A program made the translations under genes and the position numbers. Positions 23,899 through 33,533 of a stretch of DNA of 34,617 bases are shown one piece after another. The stretch is from Acidiferrobacteraceae bacterium (GTDB taxonomy: Bacteria; Pseudomonadota; Gammaproteobacteria; Acidiferrobacterales; SZUA-150): the NCBI GenBank assembly GCA_003228915.1, contig QIGL01000011.1:1-34617 (forward strand). The letters are read 5' to 3'. Position 1 is the first letter of the stretch. The number at the start of each line of letters is the position of its first letter. The notes below the pieces were generated by a model. It worked only from the letters and a program-made list of their open reading frames with translations. It did no database searches and had not been told where the DNA came from.

Positions 23899-25275
23899 TT
23901 AATACCCTCGTGGTTGGCTTTGTCTTGTATTACCGTTGGCATCACCACTGTTTTTGACATTGCCACTGGATCGGTTGGTTCTTGTTGCGTAAGTTGAAGA
24001 CTGTGAACTGCGACCGCGGCGCTTTTGAGACTCATGTTTATGGGAATGTCTTCGGCCACTACCAGGTTGGGTACTGCTTGACCTACCACCCGATCTGGCA
24101 CCCCGGCCCCGGTTAATGGGCTCAGGTTTAATGGACAGATCAGGCTCATATCCTTCAAACGTGACCTTGGGAATTTCGCGTTTTAAGAGTCGCTCGATAT
24201 CTTTTAGCAAACTGAGCTCGTCAACACAGACCAGTGACATGGCTTCACCTTCATGGCCGGCACGACCCGTGCGGCCGATACGATGGATGTAATCTTCAGC
24301 AACGTTCGGTAATTCGTAATTGACCACATGTGGCAACTGGGTGATATCAATACCGCGGGCAGCAATATCTGTTGCCACCAGCACCCGTACCTTGCCAGAT
24401 TTAAAATCGGCCAGTGCCCGGGTACGGGCACCCTGGCTCTTGTTACCATGAATGGCCGCAGTCGTAATGCCATCCTTGTCCAACTGGTCGGCCAGGCGGT
24501 TAGCGCCATGTTTAGTGCGGGTGAAGACCAGTACCTGTTTCCAGTCATTACCGCCAATCAGGGCAGAAAGTAATTCACGTTTGCGTTTTTTATCAACCGG
24601 GTGCACCACCTGGGTAACACTTTCGGCTGCCGTATTTTCCCGTGCCACTTCAATCAGGGCTGGCGACTTTAATAAATCATTGGCCAGTTTTTTAATTTCA
24701 TTCGAAAACGTCGCTGAAAACAAGAGTGTTTGCTTTTGCTTGGGTATCAACGCAAGCACTTTTTTGATATCGCGAATGAAACCCATATCGAGCATACGAT
24801 CGGCCTCATCGAGCACCAGGATTTCAACTTTAGATAAATCGACAGATCGCTGGCCAACGTGGTCCAGCAAGCGGCCCGGGGTCGCAACCAGGATATCCAC
24901 GCCCCTGTTAATTTTATCTTTTTGAGGGTTAATGCTGACGCCGCCAAAAACCACGGTGGATTTTAAAGGCAGGTGTTTGCCATAGGTAGCGACGCTTTCA
25001 GCGACCTGGGCAGCCAGCTCTCTTGTTGGCGTCAATACCAGGGCGCGAATGGGCCGGCGGCCTTTTTCTTCCTTGTGTGCCGACATCAATCTTTGTAATA
25101 AAGGCAGGGTAAAACCAGCGGTTTTTCCGGTACCAGTCTGGGCACCGCCCATGAGGTCGCGACCTTCAAGAATAATAGGAATGGCCTGTTGTTGTATGGG
25201 GGTAGCCGTGTCGTAACCTTTTTCAGATACAGCACGGAGCAATTCGGCCGACAGACCGAGGGATTCAAATGACAT
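23899..25275 (-). CDS. rhlE: DEAD-box ATP-dependent RNA helicase, RhlE type (second)
   Basis: A 458-residue RNA helicase with AQTGTGKT at 45-52, PTRELA near 83-88, GG at 111-112, DEAD at 156-159, SAT near 187-189 and [10 protein letters not shown] in the C-terminal core. The tail after about 375 is rich in Arg, Gly, Ser and Gln, typical of RhlE-like enzymes that act on ribosomal or structured RNA. GGAG precedes the ATG. It differs clearly from the helicase at 9894-11240 in tail and core, so the two are old paralogues. The 87-aa gene follows 3 bp after the stop. Confidence 0.92.
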   Translation of the reverse strand: MSFESLGLSAELLRAVSEKGYDTATPIQQQAIPIILEGRDLMGGAQTGTGKTAGFTLPLLQRLMSAHKEEKGRRPIRALVLTPTRELAAQVAESVATYGKHLPLKSTVVFGGVSINPQKDKINRGVDILVATPGRLLDHVGQRSVDLSKVEILVLDEADRMLDMGFIRDIKKVLALIPKQKQTLLFSATFSNEIKKLANDLLKSPALIEVARENTAAESVTQVVHPVDKKRKRELLSALIGGNDWKQVLVFTRTKHGANRLADQLDKDGITTAAIHGNKSQGARTRALADFKSGKVRVLVATDIAARGIDITQLPHVVNYELPNVAEDYIHRIGRTGRAGHEGEAMSLVCVDELSLLKDIERLLKREIPKVTFEGYEPDLSIKPEPINRGRGARSGGRSSSTQPGSGRRHSHKHESQKRRGRSSQSSTYATRTNRSSGNVKNSGDANGNTRQSQPRGY

Positions 25276-25532
25276 GTAAGATATTCTCCAAAATATGTTT
25301 GGGATTCAGCCTGCTACCAGATGCACATGCTTGGGCATGGAACGGTCCAGGCGGAAACTAATTTTCGTTCTAAGAGGTGAATCGGGTTGGATTACCTATG
25401 CGAAGCATTATACCAGATTTTCCGTGTTAATTGGCGATAAAAGCGAGCAATCGGCCATAAAAGCTAATGACGGGGCCATACAATAAATTACGTCCATGGA
25501 TATCACTGGAATATTTCTCCAGTTTATTCATC

Positions 25533-27062
25533 TTAAGCAATCTGGTCATCGGCCACGCGATATTGCGGATCTTCCAATACGTTAACTTCCACCAGGTTGC
25601 CGGCTTTTTTCAGCAATACCCGGCATTCTTCGCTCAAGTGGCGCAAATGCAATTTTTTGCCCGCCTTGATATATCTTTCCGCCAAGGTGTCAATGGCCTC
25701 AATGGCCGAATGGTCCGAGACCCGTGAATTTTGAAATTCAATAATGACCTCATCAGGATCATTTTCCGGATTAAACAATTCGAGGAAATTTTTCACGGAA
25801 CCAAAAAATAACGGGCCATTAAGCTCATGAACACGCGCACCCTGCTCATCGTCATAGGTTTTGATATTGATATGCTTGGCATGTTCCCAGGCAAATACCA
25901 GGGCCGAGACAATCACGCCCACCACCACGGCAATGGCTAAATCCGTAAACACAGTCACCGCTGACACCAGGAATAAAACAAAAGCATCGCTAGCGGGTAT
26001 TTTTCTCAATATGCGCAGGCTCGACCATTCGAAGGTGGCCATGACCACAATAAACATGACCCCCACCAGGGCCGCCATGGGAATGCGTTCAATCAGTGGT
26101 GAAGCGAATAAAATAAATATTAACAGGAATGTCGCTGCCGCCACGCCGGATAAACGCTGGCGACCGCCAGAGTTCACATTAATCATGCTTTGACCAATCA
26201 TGGCGCAACCACCCATGCCGCCAAAAAAACCGGTCACGGTATTGGCAATGCCCTGACCGACACACTCACGATTACCGCGACCACGGGTATCGGTGATTTC
26301 ATCGATCAAGCTCAAAGTGAGCAATGACTCGATCAAGCCCACCGCTGCCAGGATAAATGCGTAGGGCAAAATAATGCCCAGGGTCGTTAAATTAAATGGC
26401 ACCAATGGCAGATTAAATTCTGGCAAGCCGCCTTTGATGCTGGCCAGGTCACCGACGGTGGCGGTATCCAGGTTCAGGCCAATCACCAACAAACTAACAG
26501 TAATAATTGCCGCTAACGAGGCCGGGAAAGCGCCGGTCAGTTTTGGTAAATAATGAATTATTAACATGGTCAGAATGATCAGGCCGCCAAAAATCACCAA
26601 GGGCTCACCGGTCAGCCATTGTTTGACACCCTCTGCCGAGGTCACTTGAAAACTTTCTAACTGGGCCAGGAATATCACAATAGCCAGGCCATTGACAAAA
26701 CCCAGCATTACCGGGTGCGGCACCATGCGAATAAATTTGCCCAGGCGCAAGGCACCGGCACTGATCTGGATCACACCGGTCAACACCACCGCGGCAAACA
26801 AGTATTGCACACCATGCTCGGCCACCAGGGCGACCATGACCACGGCCATGGCACCAGTGGCACCGGAAATCATACCCGGCCGGCCACCAAAAATCGCCGC
26901 CAGCAGGCCCACCATAAAAGCTGCGTACAATCCTACCAGGGGATCAACACCCGCTACAAAGGCAAAGGCCACCGCTTCTGGCACCAGGGCCAGGGCCACG
27001 GTTAAACCAGACAGTATTTCGTTTTTAAAACATACGCGGCTCGCGCAACCAAGCTTGAACAT
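25533..27062 (-). CDS. SulP family anion transporter with STAS domain
   Basis: A 509-residue inner-membrane carrier. The first 390 residues contain the SulP transport core ([19 protein letters not shown] at the start, [20 protein letters not shown] in the middle) and the last 110 form a cytoplasmic STAS domain ([35 protein letters not shown]). Members carry sulfate, bicarbonate or dicarboxylates; the substrate is not decided by sequence here. The ATG has AGAGGAAGG directly upstream. No carbonic anhydrase or sulfur gene adjoins. Confidence 0.9.
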   Translation of the reverse strand: MFKLGCASRVCFKNEILSGLTVALALVPEAVAFAFVAGVDPLVGLYAAFMVGLLAAIFGGRPGMISGATGAMAVVMVALVAEHGVQYLFAAVVLTGVIQISAGALRLGKFIRMVPHPVMLGFVNGLAIVIFLAQLESFQVTSAEGVKQWLTGEPLVIFGGLIILTMLIIHYLPKLTGAFPASLAAIITVSLLVIGLNLDTATVGDLASIKGGLPEFNLPLVPFNLTTLGIILPYAFILAAVGLIESLLTLSLIDEITDTRGRGNRECVGQGIANTVTGFFGGMGGCAMIGQSMINVNSGGRQRLSGVAAATFLLIFILFASPLIERIPMAALVGVMFIVVMATFEWSSLRILRKIPASDAFVLFLVSAVTVFTDLAIAVVVGVIVSALVFAWEHAKHINIKTYDDEQGARVHELNGPLFFGSVKNFLELFNPENDPDEVIIEFQNSRVSDHSAIEAIDTLAERYIKAGKKLHLRHLSEECRVLLKKAGNLVEVNVLEDPQYRVADDQIA

Positions 27063-27286
27063 GGCCTTCCTCTGTGAATTTAGACTGTAAACCGGTTTGG
27101 CCGATCAAAAGGCCGCGCAGTGTATCAGTATTTGCTTATATATGATACGGAAATGGCCAGCCGAGATCGGTGGCCAGGTACTAGGTACACAGTTGTTACA
27201 GGTTATATTAATTGTTACCTGGCCCTGGCATAAAAAATTTAAAGAGACTGACAAAACAATCTTGCAGAGGTTAAGCTAATCCTGCC

Positions 27287-28501
27287 ATGCCTGCCCAGAC
27301 CAACAAAACCACCCAAGTCGATATACTTATTATAGGTGCCAGTGCTGCCGGTCTCATGTGCGCCATTGAGGCGGGCAAACGGGGACGCAAGGTCATGGTG
27401 CTGGATCATGCCAGCCAGGCCGGTAAAAAAATACTCATGTCTGGTGGCGGCCGCTGTAATTTTACCAACACAAATATCAGTGCCGACAATTACATTTCCC
27501 ATAATCCGCATTTTTGCAAATCAGCCTTCAGCCGGTATAACCAACAGGATTTTATCGAGCTGGTAAAACGGCATGGTATTCATTTTCAGGAAAAGGATCA
27601 TGGCCAGTTATTTTGTGAGGACAGCGCCAACGATATACTCACCATGTTACTCACTGAATGTAAGCAGGCAGGTGTGGCCATAGAGCTCAATACCGAGATT
27701 AAACAAATTGAAAAAACAGACACAGACAATCAACGCTTCCGGATCAAAACAAAACATACTATATATATAACCCAGTCACTAGTAGTGGCCACGGGCGGTT
27801 TATCTTTCCCGAAAGTGTGTGCCACACCCCTGGGTTATAAAATTGCTGAACAGTTCGGCATTAAGATTTGGCCCACATGCGCCGGGTTGGTGCCCTTTAC
27901 CCTGCAACCAGCAGACAAGGATTGTTTTACGCCATTATCGGGCATTTCACTCGATTGTTTGGTAAGCAATGAAACCAGCAGCAAAAGCTTTCGCGGGAAA
28001 CTTTTATTTACTCACCGGGGTTTAAGCGGCCCGGCCATCTTGCAAATATCTTCTTACTGGCGGCCCGGCGAGGCCATTCATATCAAGCTGTTGCCGGATA
28101 TTAATCTTAAAGAAGAACTGGAAAACGCCCAAGTGTCACACCCGAAACTACTATTAAAAACCTGGCTGTCCCAGCACTTGCCCAAGCGAGCGATTAACAC
28201 CCTGCTGGATACCGATTTGATCAACAGCCCGTTACAATTATTATCAAAAAAACAAATATTAACTGTTCAGGTGCAATTGCAATCATGGGTCATTAAACCC
28301 AATAACACCGAAGGTTACCGCACTGCCGAGGTCACATTAGGCGGCGTTGATTGTGATGCCCTCTCCAGCAAAACCATGGAGGCCAGATCAATACCAGGAT
28401 TATATTTTATCGGCGAAGTGGTCGACGTCACCGGCTGGCTGGGCGGATACAATTTTCAATGGGCCTGGTCATCGGGATGGTGTGCCGGCCAGTACGTGTA
28501 A
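27287..28501 (+). CDS. HI0933-type FAD-dependent oxidoreductase
   Basis: A 404-residue flavoprotein of the HI0933/YhiN (BaiN-like) family. The FAD-binding start IIGASAAGLMCAIEAGKRG lies near residues 15-33, GKKILMSGGGRCNFTN near 46-61, and the closing motif GWLGGYNFQWAWSSG near 385-399, which binds FAD at the C-terminus. The physiological reaction is unknown for most members. Its stop codon is directly adjacent to that of mtfA on the other strand. There is only a distant AGAGG before the ATG. Confidence 0.9.
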   Translation: MPAQTNKTTQVDILIIGASAAGLMCAIEAGKRGRKVMVLDHASQAGKKILMSGGGRCNFTNTNISADNYISHNPHFCKSAFSRYNQQDFIELVKRHGIHFQEKDHGQLFCEDSANDILTMLLTECKQAGVAIELNTEIKQIEKTDTDNQRFRIKTKHTIYITQSLVVATGGLSFPKVCATPLGYKIAEQFGIKIWPTCAGLVPFTLQPADKDCFTPLSGISLDCLVSNETSSKSFRGKLLFTHRGLSGPAILQISSYWRPGEAIHIKLLPDINLKEELENAQVSHPKLLLKTWLSQHLPKRAINTLLDTDLINSPLQLLSKKQILTVQVQLQSWVIKPNNTEGYRTAEVTLGGVDCDALSSKTMEARSIPGLYFIGEVVDVTGWLGGYNFQWAWSSGWCAGQYV

Positions 28502-29260
28502 TCAGGCAATGGGATCCTGACGATAAAATTGTCGTAGCAAGTCATAAACCTGGGGATAGTGATTTTGGATGAGCTGAGGTCGTTCAAAAAATACCTCGCT
28601 TAACACGGCAATAAACTCAGCCGGATCACTGGCACCATAAGTATTAATGCCAATATCAATTCCGGCTGCGGCCTTGGCCTGGAAATCCGCAAAGGCTGTG
28701 GTAAAGGTGTCCGTCCATTGATCCACATCCATCTCCTTGTGGATCGGTGGAAACCCATTGGCCGAGCCGGTCAACATATCGAGCTTGTGGGCAAACTCAT
28801 GAAGCACCAGGTTTTCACCATCCATGACACCGGCATTCGCAGTCGCTTCCCAGGATAAAACCACCGGGCCACGTTGCCACGCCTCACCGAGCATGGCATT
28901 ACTCACCTGGTGCACTACGCCTGCCTCGTCGGTGACATTATGGGTGGTGGCATAACCACCGGGGTAAACAATAACCTCAACCCAACCGTCAAACCAATGG
29001 ATATCGAGATAAAGGATGAGCAAACAAGCCTGTAGGGCAATGACCAGAACCATTTCATCGGTCACCACCAGTCCCTGGGCACCATGGATAGCTTTTTTGT
29101 GCATAAACAGAATCGCTAAACGCCGCAATTGCTGACGTTCTGATTTGGTTAGTCGTTTGAGTAATGGCAAGCGGGCAAATGCACCCGTCCATTGATCATC
29201 GGTGATTTGTGATTGTTTGACAATGCGATCGTGCCACCAGTTAGTGATAAAACTAAACAT
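28502..29260 (-). CDS. mtfA: MtfA family zinc peptidase (Mlc titration factor)
   Basis: A 252-residue cytoplasmic protein of peptidase family M90. The zinc motif HEFAH is at residues 154-158, followed by KLDMLTGSANGFPP and the downstream acidic stretch EFIAVLSEVFFERP, which supplies the third ligand. In Escherichia coli MtfA binds the repressor Mlc and controls glucose uptake; no Mlc or PTS gene is here, so the local role is open. It is the last gene of a minus-strand run starting at 32888 and lies 30 bp after the phosphoesterase-like gene. Confidence 0.92.
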   Translation of the reverse strand: MFSFITNWWHDRIVKQSQITDDQWTGAFARLPLLKRLTKSERQQLRRLAILFMHKKAIHGAQGLVVTDEMVLVIALQACLLILYLDIHWFDGWVEVIVYPGGYATTHNVTDEAGVVHQVSNAMLGEAWQRGPVVLSWEATANAGVMDGENLVLHEFAHKLDMLTGSANGFPPIHKEMDVDQWTDTFTTAFADFQAKAAAGIDIGINTYGASDPAEFIAVLSEVFFERPQLIQNHYPQVYDLLRQFYRQDPIA

Positions 29261-29290
29261 AAAAATTAATCAGCCGGTCTTAACTGTTTA

Positions 29291-30199
29291 TTATGGTTTG
29301 CGTACTGAGAAACTATCAATACGCTTGCCGTGGGTATTATAATAGTCAAAGCAAATCGTGGATTTGTTTGCGGTAACAAGCATGGCCCCGTAATTTTTTC
29401 GGTATCGAACCTTGCTATTGGGATCGATTTCTCCGAAGTGGCTCACCGTACTGCCACCACCTCCGTTGATGAAGTACGGAATACCATCAATGCTCAAGCG
29501 CTCATACACGTGGTAGTAACCTGAAAGCAAGGCGTTGGCCCCCCACGCCGCAAACGGCCAGCGCATGCGGTAAATATCTTCAACCGTGTGCGAGGTGTAA
29601 GGGGCATGGCTGGCGTAAACAAGTTTCCAGGGAGATTTTGATGCTTGTAACTTTTTCTGGAGCCAACGCGCCTGCACCGAATCCTCGACGGCCCCGTCGG
29701 GCTCGCGCGTGTCGGTGTCAAGCATGAAGAAGTGTACCGGGCCGGCGACAAAATCATAATAGCGTTCGTTGCCGGGCAACTCAAAATAGTCAAGATAAGT
29801 TGCCAACTCATCGGTATCCCAGTCCCGATGACCCGGGATCGGAAAAAAACGATTAACCTTGGCGCCTGCTCCGTACTTGCCCCGGTAGGGGCTGATGAAT
29901 TCCTGGTAATACCGGCCGATGTTGGCGTCGATCGTTTCCGGCGAACCTACAGGGTAATTATTGTCGCCAACCGTGGTCACGAAGTCGGGTTCCCAGCGCT
30001 TGACCAATTCCGAGACGCCCCACTCGTGCCGGCTCCCCGAGCCGTAGTCACCGATCACGGCAAACCGTACCGTACCGCCGCTGGTACAAATCGCATCGGC
30101 GGGCGGGACACTGTTTGTGCTACAACCGGCCAGGATCAAAACAAATAAAATCAGCAACAAAGACATTAAAGAGTGAAATAAATTACTGCTATGTTTCAT
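29291..30199 (-). CDS. Phosphoesterase-like lipoprotein with altered metal motifs
   Basis: A 302-residue protein with a signal and lipobox LAGC (Cys26), related to purple acid phosphatase-type metallophosphoesterases. DYG (51-53), GDNNY (78-82) and SHAP (His198) are intact. But the expected PGNHDW reads PGHRDW (123-127) and GHxHxYER reads GYYHVYER (227-234), so an Asn and two His that bind metal or act in catalysis are lost. I infer reduced or changed activity. The ATG at 30199 has GGAG upstream; a TTG 15 bp earlier is less likely. It lies in the minus-strand run between the SPOUT and mtfA genes. Confidence 0.82.
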   Translation of the reverse strand: MKHSSNLFHSLMSLLLILFVLILAGCSTNSVPPADAICTSGGTVRFAVIGDYGSGSRHEWGVSELVKRWEPDFVTTVGDNNYPVGSPETIDANIGRYYQEFISPYRGKYGAGAKVNRFFPIPGHRDWDTDELATYLDYFELPGNERYYDFVAGPVHFFMLDTDTREPDGAVEDSVQARWLQKKLQASKSPWKLVYASHAPYTSHTVEDIYRMRWPFAAWGANALLSGYYHVYERLSIDGIPYFINGGGGSTVSHFGEIDPNSKVRYRKNYGAMLVTANKSTICFDYYNTHGKRIDSFSVRKP

Positions 30200-30248
30200 A
30201 ACAACTGACTCCAAATACCATATATTCTGTTTGAAAAGTTTTCACAGC

Positions 30249-30782
30249 TTACCTGACCTTAACATTATTATTTCGATCCCGACTTGTACGAATCAGTGTA
30301 TTGTCATCAAGGCTCGACGCATAGCTAGCAGATAATTTTGATAAACGATCATACAACACCACGTTAACCGTGGCCGCCAGGTTCATGCAACCATTGGTTG
30401 GCACATAAACAACGGCATCTGCCCGGTCGATCACATCCTGGCTAATAGATCCGTCTTCGGGCCCGAAAATATAAAAGGCATCACCAGGGTGCTGGTACCC
30501 GGGTAACGGTAACGCATTCTCGGCAAACTCAACACAGATAATTTTTAATTTACCCACCACATCGTTATCCAGAATATTACTAACGCCAGTTAGCGGAATA
30601 TCATGGCTGACCTGGCGGCCCATATTTGGAATATCCGGGTTCAGCCTGACCGCGCGCGGATAACGCTCGCCGGTATAAAAAACACTGTCTACTCGAAAAT
30701 TACCAGCAGCTCGCATGACTGAGCTGACATTCTCCGGTGTTTTGGGGTTGATTAAACCAATGCTGATTTTTGGGTTTTTCAT
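30249..30782 (-). CDS. SPOUT-class RNA methyltransferase (TrmH family)
   Basis: A 177-residue knotted methyltransferase. The three SpoU motifs are TPENVSSVMRAAGNF (about 15-29), YIFGPEDGSIS and VYVPTNGCMNLAATVNVVLYD, the last forming the trefoil knot that binds S-adenosylmethionine. It is close in size to TrmL-like enzymes that modify the 2'-O of tRNA nucleotides, but the target is not certain. The start codon overlaps the stop codon of the 66-aa gene by four bases, giving coupled translation. Confidence 0.9.
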   Translation of the reverse strand: MKNPKISIGLINPKTPENVSSVMRAAGNFRVDSVFYTGERYPRAVRLNPDIPNMGRQVSHDIPLTGVSNILDNDVVGKLKIICVEFAENALPLPGYQHPGDAFYIFGPEDGSISQDVIDRADAVVYVPTNGCMNLAATVNVVLYDRLSKLSASYASSLDDNTLIRTSRDRNNNVKVR

Positions 30783-30979
30783 TTATTTGGTTGAAATTCC
30801 TCAGCCAGGGTTTGAACAATGGCTTTAAGAATTTCAATAAAGTGGTCGATGCCCACCTGGTTATGATTGCGACGACAGGCATTTAATGCGGACAGGGTGA
30901 GGTTAATAGCCGCATGATAGTTGCCTTTATCGACAAAGACCTGAATTCTGTCAGTTTCTGATTCAATATCCAGGGTCAT
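30779..30979 (-). CDS. Small protein coupled to the SPOUT methyltransferase
   Basis: A 66-residue soluble protein, predicted almost wholly helical (INLTLSALNACRRNHN, IEILKAIVQTLAEEF). Unrecognised. The 4-bp overlap (ATGA) with the methyltransferase gene and a 7-bp gap from the glycosyltransferase gene upstream argue that it is real. A role linked to the methyltransferase is only a guess from position. Confidence 0.65.
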   Translation of the reverse strand: MTLDIESETDRIQVFVDKGNYHAAINLTLSALNACRRNHNQVGIDHFIEILKAIVQTLAEEFQPNK

Positions 30980-30986
30980 GCGTATA

Positions 30987-31736
30987 TTAATACACCTGTT
31001 GTAACTTATGCGCCAGCAGTGATTCGATCACTTGTTCCATTTCCCTGCCAGGCACCTCATTGTTATCACAACTGGAAATGCAAAGATTGGCCCCGGCAAT
31101 AGTTGCAGGTGAATTTGTCGTAAATAATTCCAATGCCGGCCCGCCGCCATTAACCAACTCTTTAATCACCATAGGACTCAGCATGCCGGCGGTTTCCAGC
31201 ACCGGTAGTTTGCCGACATTGTGAAGGGCCGTGAGTAATTTCGGCCCGATAAATTGTGGCGACATAGAGCCGGTATTTTCTCGCACTAACCGTTCGGCGG
31301 TGTCGGTATAAAAATCCAGGAACGGGTTGCCCTGACGAAACATCAAAAACGCATTGTGGACTTTTTTGTAAGCCTTAAGTTTGCCGTTCTTATCCAATTG
31401 TACCCACACTTCTCGCCCCACCGCATAGGGCTGATCCGGCAAGACAAATGCTTCCGGGCTAAAAATCAAAAAATCTGCATCCAGCCAAACCACCGTTTGG
31501 TAATTTTGCAAAGCATCCTGAAGCACGAATAAGCGTGCGAAATCAGCCGTGATCATTTTTTGCTGCCGGGTTTTCTCTAAAATATCGGCTGGTACATTTT
31601 CAAATAACTCGTCACCGATGAATTGATATTTATATTGATTCAGCTCACACCAGTTACGTACCGACCCAAGACAGGATTCAATCCAGGTATAAGGCAAAGG
31701 AGATCGGTGTGACTGGATAACGAGAGTCTGGGACAT
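30987..31736 (-). CDS. GT-A fold glycosyltransferase-like protein
   Basis: A 249-residue protein resembling capsular-polysaccharide or GT32-type sugar transferases. The core is KMITADFARLFVLQDAL (about 60-76) leading to VVWLDADFLIF with the nucleotide-sugar DxD at Asp86/Asp88. Downstream are VHNAFLMFRQGNPFLDFY and FIGPKLLTAL, typical for this group. No membrane segment, so probably cytoplasmic or membrane-peripheral. Acceptor and sugar are unknown. It starts 27 bp after the membrane phosphoesterase stop. No clear Shine-Dalgarno. Confidence 0.75.
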   Translation of the reverse strand: MSQTLVIQSHRSPLPYTWIESCLGSVRNWCELNQYKYQFIGDELFENVPADILEKTRQQKMITADFARLFVLQDALQNYQTVVWLDADFLIFSPEAFVLPDQPYAVGREVWVQLDKNGKLKAYKKVHNAFLMFRQGNPFLDFYTDTAERLVRENTGSMSPQFIGPKLLTALHNVGKLPVLETAGMLSPMVIKELVNGGGPALELFTTNSPATIAGANLCISSCDNNEVPGREMEQVIESLLAHKLQQVY

Positions 31737-31763
31737 GCTGCTAATTGATTAAACTTTAATTGA

Positions 31764-32888
31764 TTACACAGGCTCAATAAAAATCTGGCTGATTTCACTG
31801 GGCGCCAGGAATCGTAGTGGTGGCCCCCAGTAACCAGTACCACGACTAACAAAAATTTGGCGACCAGGGGCATGGGTGTGCAGGCCCGCGAGATAAGGCT
31901 GTGCCGCCATCACCAATAAACCAAACGGAAAAATCTGGCCACCGTGGGTGTGGCCGCTTAACATCAAGTCACAACGATAGTTATCCATTTCGTCAATCAT
32001 TTTAGGTTGATGGGCCAATACGAGACATGATTTTTTTTGATCGACACCCTTGTATGCCGCCGCCGCATCCGGTGGATAAGAATCCACTCGCCTGCCAATA
32101 ACATCAGTCAGGCCAACAAGATTAAACTGTTGCTTGCCCTTACCAATAACAACATGCTCGTTTAATAACGGGGTAATGCCCAGCTCCCTGATATAGGCCA
32201 CCGTATCAGCCACACCATGGAAATACTCATGATTGCCCACGATAAAATAAACAGGCGCCTGCAAATCTTTTAGTGGCTCCAGATCATGTTTGATGCGACT
32301 AATCGGCAAATCTACCAGGTCACCGGTAATGACAACGATGTCGGGGTTAAGCGCGTTGGTCTCCTGCACCAACCGCTCGATAAAATCTTGCTTAATAGTT
32401 CTGCCGACATGGACATCTGTAAGCTGGACAAGGCTGAACTTAGCCAGTGGAAAATCCTTTACCTGCACCCGCACCTGGTTTACTTCGGGAAATTTAATGC
32501 CCTGGCTAAACCCCCGCAGTAAATAGGCAAAGGCCGCCACCAGCATGGTCACATCAAAAATAAGTTTCAAGGTCCGGCGGCGGGAGTGATCCACTGGCAC
32601 CCGTTTTGATACGGTGATGGTCAAATCATAAATCACGGCCACCACGAACATCATGAAGGTAATACCAACAAAGCTACTGGTGACAATATACAGCGCCGGC
32701 GAATCAGGAATTAAATTGGTCGCGATATCAACAATGAAAAAAAAATCACCAAGCAACAGCACAACAGGTATGGCCAGCAACACACCTTTCCGGTCATAGG
32801 CAAGCAGACGCAAAAATCGCCGCCAGGTGTAAACATTCATCAGCACCATGACCAACAGGAAGACTGACGCAAAAATAAGAAAATTCAT
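31764..32888 (-). CDS. Membrane-anchored metallophosphoesterase, YaeI-like
   Basis: A 374-residue protein with four hydrophobic segments in the first 130 residues (about 3-20, 36-57, 66-88 and 107-125) and a C-terminal calcineurin-like phosphoesterase domain. All metal motifs are present: DVH (158-160), GDLVD (189-193), GNHEY (218-222), AHQP (His293) and GHTHGGQ (312-318). Relatives act on UDP-diacylglucosamine or other phospho-compounds, but no substrate can be asserted. It is the first gene of the compact minus-strand run. A hairpin repeat and non-coding DNA lie upstream. Confidence 0.88.
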   Translation of the reverse strand: MNFLIFASVFLLVMVLMNVYTWRRFLRLLAYDRKGVLLAIPVVLLLGDFFFIVDIATNLIPDSPALYIVTSSFVGITFMMFVVAVIYDLTITVSKRVPVDHSRRRTLKLIFDVTMLVAAFAYLLRGFSQGIKFPEVNQVRVQVKDFPLAKFSLVQLTDVHVGRTIKQDFIERLVQETNALNPDIVVITGDLVDLPISRIKHDLEPLKDLQAPVYFIVGNHEYFHGVADTVAYIRELGITPLLNEHVVIGKGKQQFNLVGLTDVIGRRVDSYPPDAAAAYKGVDQKKSCLVLAHQPKMIDEMDNYRCDLMLSGHTHGGQIFPFGLLVMAAQPYLAGLHTHAPGRQIFVSRGTGYWGPPLRFLAPSEISQIFIEPV

Positions 32889-32959
32889 GGTGTTAGTATA
32901 CCGACTTTGGCTTGTTCAATTAATCGTGGTCTGTCCCTGGTTTGTGTGGTTTTCTTGTC

Positions 32960-33042
32960 GTAGGTTGGTGCTGAGGCACGAAGCCCAACGTCAATATATT
33001 TACACAATCCACTGTTGGGCTTCATTCTTCAGCCCAACCTAC
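32960..33042. repeat. Hairpin repeat, copy 2
   Basis: An 83-bp imperfect palindrome starting GTAGGTTGG and ending CCAACCTAC, with the inner GCCCAAC/GTTGGGC pair. It matches copy 1 (17021-17107) in both arms and in the loop segment ACACAATCCACT / GCGCAATCCATT. It lies between the membrane phosphoesterase and a small exported protein gene. Confidence 0.75.
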
Positions 33043-33090
33043 AAGTGATGCTGAACACTGGCTTTCCAACAACCTTACAGGTGAGAACCT

Positions 33091-33468
33091 TCAGGGGAGT
33101 CTAATGTCCTTGAACCTGAGAACAGTCCCCTCCAGCCTGAGCCCGTTACCCAAGCCAATTCGTTTTTTAAACTTTCCCTTCACTGCAGCCTCCAGGAAAA
33201 AAGCCCCCAAATTAATCAGTTCTTTATCCTCCAGGACACCGAGATCGATGGTATAACTGCCGTCCTTGTTGGTCGAGGTCACGTCCATACCGACATTGTC
33301 GGGCCCGATCAGGTGGACAGTGGCATCGCCAATCCCGGTACCACTGCCAGTCCGCACGACCCGGCCCGTTAATTCCGTGGCATTCACATAGGCGGGGTTA
33401 CCGTAAACCCAGGGAGAGAATACGAGCATTAAAACTACAGGGAGCAAGGCAGTAAAAACGTTCCTCAT
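33091..33468 (-). CDS. Small exported protein with carboxypeptidase-regulatory-like domain
   Basis: A 125-residue protein with a Sec signal (about 1-23, cut after VYG) and a beta-sandwich-like region (ELTGRVVRTGSGTGIGDATVHL, TNKDGSYTIDLG) matching the Gly-rich carboxypeptidase-regulatory/CnaB pattern. It is too short to hold another domain; a periplasmic binding or structural role is likely. The gene is divergent from the rhomboid gene, 65 bp away. Confidence 0.75.
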   Translation of the reverse strand: MRNVFTALLPVVLMLVFSPWVYGNPAYVNATELTGRVVRTGSGTGIGDATVHLIGPDNVGMDVTSTNKDGSYTIDLGVLEDKELINLGAFFLEAAVKGKFKKRIGLGNGLRLEGTVLRFKDIRLP

Positions 33469-33533
33469 AACACCATAAGGATACCAGACCCTCTATACTA
33501 AGGGTACGCCCCTAACTGGTTGAATAATAAAAG

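Noticed and set aside
25295-25486. 63-codon plus-strand frame in the gap upstream of the second rhlE
   Set aside because: No family pattern and no ribosome site; the region is better seen as the helicase leader, with a small CATGC/GCATG hairpin near 25326.
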